Shown piece by piece: positions 32,486-38,281 of a stretch of 38,281 nt of DNA; the first letter of the stretch is position 1; each line of letters opens with the position of its first letter. The position numbers were made by a program, and so were the translations under genes. The notes under the pieces were generated by a model that did no database searches, had not been told where the DNA came from, and saw only the letters and a program-made list of their open reading frames with translations. The stretch lies in contig NW_022204801.1 in the NCBI RefSeq assembly GCF_008831285.2, forward strand, positions 1 through 38,281. Reading direction: 5' to 3'. This DNA is from Nymphaea colorata (lineage: Eukaryota; Streptophyta; Magnoliopsida; Nymphaeales; Nymphaeaceae).

Positions 32486-35013
32486 TGTCTCAATGCCGAC
32501 CTAATTCTTGCCGTGGAACACTCTCGATCTTGACGTCCTCTCGAGATCAGAACCCCAGGCGACATGATGTGCCCTTTGCTACCCTAGGTTTTTGAATCTC
32601 CTCAAGAAATTGAACTTCCGCGCTCCTGTAAACGAGGGAACCCATAGAGCGAACACGGGAAGGAAGGATAAGCGATGGAAAAGGAGGAACCTGCAAAACA
32701 CACAGTTCGGAAGCATTAGGAGCCGATGCGATTAAAGAAAAACATCAATAAAATAAAACGATGTCCGATCGTCGTACGTAAATCTTGGGAGAAAAATAAT
32801 GAGAATCACGATATCTTCGGAGAAAAAGAATGAGAATAACGATGGCTGGTCACTTACGTAATATATGTATTGGTAGTTTCGCTGGTCGCTACTTCGGTGG
32901 TTCAACGATAAACCAGCCTTCTGATACTGTTAAATCGGATGGCATGTTCTTAACAGCATTTAAATAATAAACAAAACTTGTGTCTTTTCTTGGGCGGACG
33001 TTTGCAGCCTGCGACATTTGTTGATAGTAGATATTAAAACCAAGAAAGTTTATACCATTAGCTATTAAAACATTATAAAACTTACTTTATAAGTGCAAGT
33101 TCCATGAAGGCACATAAAATTTGATGTTCTGAATTTATATGTGTTTGACTTTATAAGAATCAAATTCCATAGAATTTGAGGGTTAGAAAGACTAGGAGTC
33201 AAAGAAAATTTGGGACATGCATACATACACAGGGTACAATGTCTTCCATTAATTTCGAGCTGACATATTTTTAACCTATGTCATCGGGATGCAGGTGCCG
33301 GAATGGCACATTCCAAAAAATTTATGTGCAGCAGGACGGCAAGAGTTTTTTTTTTTTACTTCATTATATATATAACAGAATAAGCATGTATATATTATTA
33401 TTATAATTTAGTTATTAATGTATATAACATACTTGAATAATTGTATTGCATAGGAAAATGTCATAACAATAAGTAATTTAGTAATATGACATTCTAATTG
33501 GGCTCGGGTGTGAGTTGGAGCTGCACCCATGTCTGGTGCGCACTCGACTCGATGCGACTCGGGTAGGGCAGCAAAATAGAAGAGTCGGTGACTTACTTTT
33601 TAACTGCTCATCATATTTTTCACTTGGTCTAGTTTTGTTTTTGGATTTGTTTGCCAATCCTGTAATTGGAATGTTATTATTATTATTAATGGGTCATATG
33701 GATCTTAAGTCTACAATCTAGTTGAGATATATCAGTGATATCAAACCTTGTGACTTAATAGACTATTGGCAATCAGAACAGTTTTTGTTGTTTATAAGGA
33801 TTGATGTCTATTTATAAGACATATTGATTCATTAATGTACCTAAATATTATAATTGAAAGAACCCAAAATTCATAAAAAAAAAAAGTAGGACCGAGGCAA
33901 AAACTTTTAAGAAAGATATAATTTTTGAAAGACAAAAACTTAACAACAATTGTGGTTTCGAGTAAGAAATGACATGCTATGATTTTTGTGGGAGCTTCAG
34001 CTCTCCTATGGACGCTAGGATGAAATATATTCTGTTGGTCCACCCAAAATATTGAGAATAATAGTTGAAAGAATGAAGGCTATCTCAAACATTTTATTCT
34101 TATTGATAATGTGGTTAAATAATTATGTGTTTAGGTTTTCTATTTTTCCCGATAATATATCTTTACAAACAAATGAGATGTCACGTTGAAAAAGACAACA
34201 CTTTGCTTTTTCCTCTTTGATTTATTCCAACCGTGTCCCTCATTGCTACTTATTTCTCTTATTTATTGTCACTTGTTTGATTGCTGATTTTAACACCAAA
34301 ATCCTACTTGGAGCCAATACTACAACAAGAAATACAAATAGGGCCACAAATCAACTTTGACACCTCTCAATCAAGAAGGTGCGAGAGAGAGAAAATTTCA
34401 ACATGAATGCTCCAAAGATGCAAATGGCAAAACAATTAACCACCTACTAGTAATTACACCTGGCAAAATGCTTCTCAAACAAAAGACTTAGATCTGAACC
34501 GATGATAGTCTCATACACATCTTGTGCACAAACTTTCTATAACACAAAGAAACTGTCCAGGTCCTAATTGCTAAGATCTACAAACTTTCAGTTTCTGGTT
34601 ACTAGGTGGCCCATTGATAATTACTATGATGAAAGAGTTGCTCATTGAAACATAGTGTATGGAATCAATGATGATAGACGGTTGTTATCGGCTCATTCTC
34701 AAGAAAACGAGGAACATAGCACAGATCGAAGCGCGGCACTTGTCAGGGCCTTTGCCTGATAAGCCCTTTATGCACCGACAATCACGAGAAAATATGCACA
34801 AAGAAGTTCATCAAGCACTTCTACTCATCTATCAATACACCAAACAAATTCCCTGCAACAATAAACTTCAACGAAAATGGTCCATTTTTACATGAAACTT
34901 TCCAACTTTTTCACAAATGAAGCGTTGAAGCATTATAAACCACATCGATGCAAAAGAAAAGTAGTGGCAGAACGTTTATCACTATAACCATTGTTGTTAA
35001 ATGATGATATAGA

Positions 35014-35199
35014 CTAGGTAAACTGATGAAGAAAAATAGGAAACTTTGTATTGGTTTTCAAACTTGACATGTGATGTCTCAATGGTAGAAATCCAACAGG
35101 ATGACTGGGAAAAAACCAAGGCAAGCAATGGCAGCCTAGCCCAAGCACCTCTTCAATCTTCCCAAACAAATACTTGATAGCAACACTTGGCGGCTCCAT
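35014..35199 (-). pseudogene. HIR-like (SPFH/band-7) N-terminal exon fragment, unit D
   Basis: Identical in translation to the unit C copy (Ser32, His43). The frame remains open although single-base deletions are common in the preceding kilobase of this unit. It is truncated at the same point as the other copies. Confidence 0.6.
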
Positions 35200-35694
35200 T
35201 GGCTACATGAATACTCATATATAGCTCCAAGAAACAGATTGGCTGCAAAACCGAGTGATGAAATTCACCAATTAGGCTGCTCTGGCGAAGCCATAAAACA
35301 GGAAAGAGAATGCAAGCATAGACATATCCATATAAAAAACTAAAAACGAAAGGAAAAGAAACCCAAAAGAAACTTAGCTTTAGTAACTATTCCAGCTTAT
35401 GAAATAAACAAAAATTTTTATCAACCCCAAGTCAATTTCAAATTTACAATACCACAAATCTACAACTTGAAGGAGTTTACAACACCTTGTCCTAAATAGG
35501 GATGTTAATAAATCCAATATTTGACCGAACCACATAAAAAAGTTGGATGCAAATGATCTCAACTTAGAAGTAATCTCAATTGTTGTTGCTCTACTTACTT
35601 ACTGAAAAACTTTATTGGTTTTGAACCCTTGAGGCATGAAAATGCATGTTTTGTCGGCACTGGAAGCAACACAAACGCGCCCACATGTTTGGAA

Positions 35695-35859
35695 AAACCA
35701 CCGTTATATGTCTATACCGGTGGTTTCTTTCGTCGTTGTATCAACTTATAGCGGTGGGAGACTTCGCCGCTATAGATTACTTATACCGGTGCTCATCATC
35801 GCCGATATAGGTCATCACCGCTATAGACCTACAGCGGTGCTTTTCTGCACCGGTATACC
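35695..35859. mobile_element. ACCGGT-rich palindromic transposon-like block, unit D
   Basis: Same sequence as the unit C version. Confidence 0.5.
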
Positions 35860-35904
35860 TTAATATAACCACACCTACCCGACTAGTAAAATAGGCCAGT
35901 TTTG

Positions 35905-35944
35905 TTGAAGCACACGCCCCACATCGATGAGGCGTGCACTTCAA
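35905..35944. repeat. Hairpin with 14-bp arms, unit D
   Basis: Same arms and same shorter spacer as in unit C. Confidence 0.6.
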
Positions 35945-36025
35945 GCGCCTGATCCTCTCTTTATATCTCATTCTATTTCTTTTCATATAGTCACATTTTT
36001 TTTTATTTTTAGAGGAGGTTCATGT

Positions 36026-36047
36026 TTAAACATATTGATATGTTTAA
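36026..36047. repeat. 22-bp palindrome, unit D
   Basis: Same perfect 10-bp arms with a TG spacer. Confidence 0.6.
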
Positions 36048-37005
36048 TAAACTATACTCAAAATTGACTTACTATTTTGAATTCCGCACTCAAGGAACTT
36101 GCACTCTCTATTCATAGTCGGGCTTCCTAATATTAAATAGTTTCTCATTCTAATTTGATTTATTGATCAAAAGTTGCAGTCCACGTTTTTTCCTATTTCA
36201 ATTCTAGAATTTCCCTTGCGATTCGGCAACGCGATTGTGATAATACAATTGCACAAAAATGATGCGAAATGTTTTGAGGAATGTACCTCAGTTTGATACC
36301 TAAGGTCTTGGATGTCTGTGGTACTGAACCTAAACATTTTGTATTCTTTCCATATTTTTCTCTGTGTTATTTTTCAACCTCGCCGTATAATATCCGAGAA
36401 AAACCATGCAGTTCAAAGCTTCGAAAGGTTATTTCTAACTATGCTACAAAGTAAGGAAGAAATCCTATATCTAACAAGGAAAGAATCTTACCAAGCTTTT
36501 TAGGAAATATGGGTTCGTTGTCACTGTACTTCAATAGTCCACCAAATACTCCACATCTTTTGGTGCAAATACTTCTATGGGTTTTTCAATTTGGATCTAC
36601 TCAAGAAAAAACTGGATCGGATTAACTGCACATAAAAAACATTTGCATAAGAAGAGAGAGACTTTAAAATCACCACTGTGATGATAACAGTGGTTAGCAA
36701 CATGAGTTATTTGTAACAATGGTTCGTTGACGCCGTTAAAAACCCGATGACAATATAAAATCTTAGAGTAAACTTAAGCATATTTTGTAAACAAATTTAA
36801 AATCATTTATAAAGATGTTTTAAAAGTTTATGAAATTTCATTATATTATCTGTGTATAAGTTTCATAAAGAAATCCTGACTACTAAACAATGGTTGCAAA
36901 ATGATAATAACTGCAAATTTAGCCAAAGGTGTAGCAATTTAAATCACAAAAGTAATCGGTTTTCTGAAAAATTTAAAAATATTTGAGAATGATCCTCAAA
37001 AAATG

Positions 37006-37023
37006 AGTTCACAATTGTGAACT
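37006..37023. repeat. 18-bp perfect palindrome, unit D tail
   Basis: Same AGTTCACAATTGTGAACT sequence. Confidence 0.75.
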
Positions 37024-37296
37024 ATCTAATAATTTAAAATTACTCAGTAAATGTCAACTTATTTTGTAAAGTAATTTAAAAATCAATTTTGAAAAAGTCG
37101 TTGATATTTCTTTTAAAAAGCTTTCAATAAATATTACAGAATAGTGCAAAAATTCTACAAGAGATTTGAAAACAATGACAGAATCTTGAAGGAATGTTTA
37201 ATTTTTTATTCAAGTTCAAAATTTTTTTTTGGAAATAAAAGTTTTGGATGATCACGAAGACAAATTTTTGTATACGTTTATGAGAATATAATAATA

Positions 37297-37584
37297 GATG
37301 AGAAATGCTTGCACGAGTTTTGAAATAATCATTAAATGTTCATAAACATAATTTTGGAACTGAAAAAATAATTAACTTCAACACTATTTTGATCCTAAAA
37401 GCAGAGAAAAAGTAATCAAATTGCCTTACTTAAGAACACATGAAAATAGATAGAAATGATTGCATGAATTTTGAAATAATCACAAAACCTTCACATACAG
37501 AATTTCGAACTAACAAAATAATTAACTAATACTAGGTCTGATCTCAAAACCACAGAAAAAGTAATCAAATTGCCTAAGCCTAAG
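37297..37584. repeat. Two diverged direct repeats (152-bp period), unit D tail
   Basis: First copy starts at 37297 and second at 37449, identical to the unit C tail as far as I can see. Confidence 0.75.
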
Positions 37585-37733
37585 GAAAACTAACAGAATG
37601 GCCGCTTCAGAAAAACAACTAAAGAAATGAATAACAACTTTGCAATTTCAGCACAACTAATTAAATGACCACGAACCTTGCAGCTTCAGCCAAATAAGGG
37701 TTTAAAAAGTCAATCACAAGATATCTTAAGAAC

Positions 37734-38281
37734 GATACCCAGTGCTGATGCATAAGATCCCAAGCCTTCCCACTCAAAGCATAACAGATAATAAACTAAT
37801 CTGTCATGCATTTTGATAGACAGCCTGTGCACAGGCAAATAAAACATGAAACTACTGTCAGTTAAACAAGAAATTCAAATGACTAGAACTCAATTAAATG
37901 CAGCGATTGTTTTCTAAAGACTAGCAAAAACATTGGATTTCATCCATCGATAAATAAGGATAAGAACCAAAACAAATGCTTTCAAAAATCAAATACCCAC
38001 AAAATATTGAATCCCCTACCATCTTTGACATCTTACTTGTCACCATGGGAAGTGCCGTAGTTTGCTTCTCATTCAGTTTTTGGCACACCTTTAGCCCTCC
38101 ACAACTTTACAAGCCTGCCACACGCATTAGACAACTATGAACGAGAGATTGGTAAAGCAGACCGGACAGCAACTTCTTCACAACAAAAAATGAGACCATT
38201 TGAATCCCATCCTTGACAGCTCAAGTACAAGATTCGCCAATCTTATCTCTCTCTCTCTCCCTAAAAGTATCCCAACTCAAA
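37734..38281. repeat. Start of a further tandem unit E (partial)
   Basis: It begins with the same GATACCCAGTGCTGATGC sequence as the other units and follows unit D, including the D-specific CATCTTACTTGTCACCATGG stretch. Differences from D include one substitution near 38198 and a shorter TC run near 38245. It is cut by the window end, so the array continues to the right. Confidence 0.93.

Larger units (their letters stand above)
28398..37733. repeat. Tandem unit D (9336 bp)
   Basis: Fourth full unit and the type member of the second subfamily. It differs from A and B by scattered substitutions from its first few hundred bases (for example CATCTTACTTGTCACCATGG near 28690). It is nearly identical to unit C from the MITE to the end of the unit, and its start matches partial unit E. 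Single-base deletions relative to C cluster between about 33580 and 34920. Gene-free stretches correspond to those described for unit A. Confidence 0.95.

Noticed and set aside
1-38281. CRISPR array, bacterial operon or phage-like system
   Set aside because: The repeats are 9-kb units, not short repeats with spacers. There are no long prokaryotic-style open frames or ribosome binding sites.

Overview
The window looks like plant (angiosperm) nuclear DNA. It is AT-rich, has no long open frames, carries short exon-like islands with plant-style splice signals, and holds a hAT-type MITE and CT/CA microsatellites. It also holds a 61-codon fragment resembling plant hypersensitive-induced reaction (HIR, SPFH/band-7) proteins and a fragment resembling the polyprotein of a badnavirus (a plant pararetrovirus). 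There is no rRNA, tRNA, CRISPR or bacterial operon structure. I cannot name the species.

Almost everything is one unit of about 9 kb repeated head to tail. Taking the shared start sequence GATACCCAGTGCTGATGC as the unit boundary, the layout is: tail of a preceding unit (1-720), unit A (721-9484), unit B (9485-19087), unit C (19088-28397), unit D (28398-37733), and the start of a further unit E (37734-38281). Unit lengths are 8764, 9603, 9310 and 9336 bases. By eye, A and B are nearly identical. D and the second half of C are nearly identical and form a second subfamily. The first part of C is A/B-like, so C is a mosaic whose switch lies at or next to the CT/CA microsatellite.

Within a unit the order on the + strand is: candidate 3' exons of an unidentified minus-strand gene (A: 1700-2215); CT/CA microsatellite; hAT-like MITE with an 8-bp target duplication; about 1.3 kb with no recognisable gene; candidate 5' exons of a minus-strand gene (A: 4267-4812) followed by a somewhat GC-richer stretch; a badnavirus-like fragment (units A and B only); about 1.6 kb of AT-rich sequence; the HIR-like fragment; a palindromic ACCGGT-rich transposon-like block; hairpins; and an AT-rich tail with an 18-bp perfect palindrome and a 152-bp direct repeat.

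No complete, identifiable gene could be established. The HIR-like and viral pieces are fragments, and the spliced-gene model is only a candidate. Single-base deletions cluster in parts of units C and D, so some frameshifts may be sequence error. Copy number and junctions of such similar repeats may also depend on the assembly.
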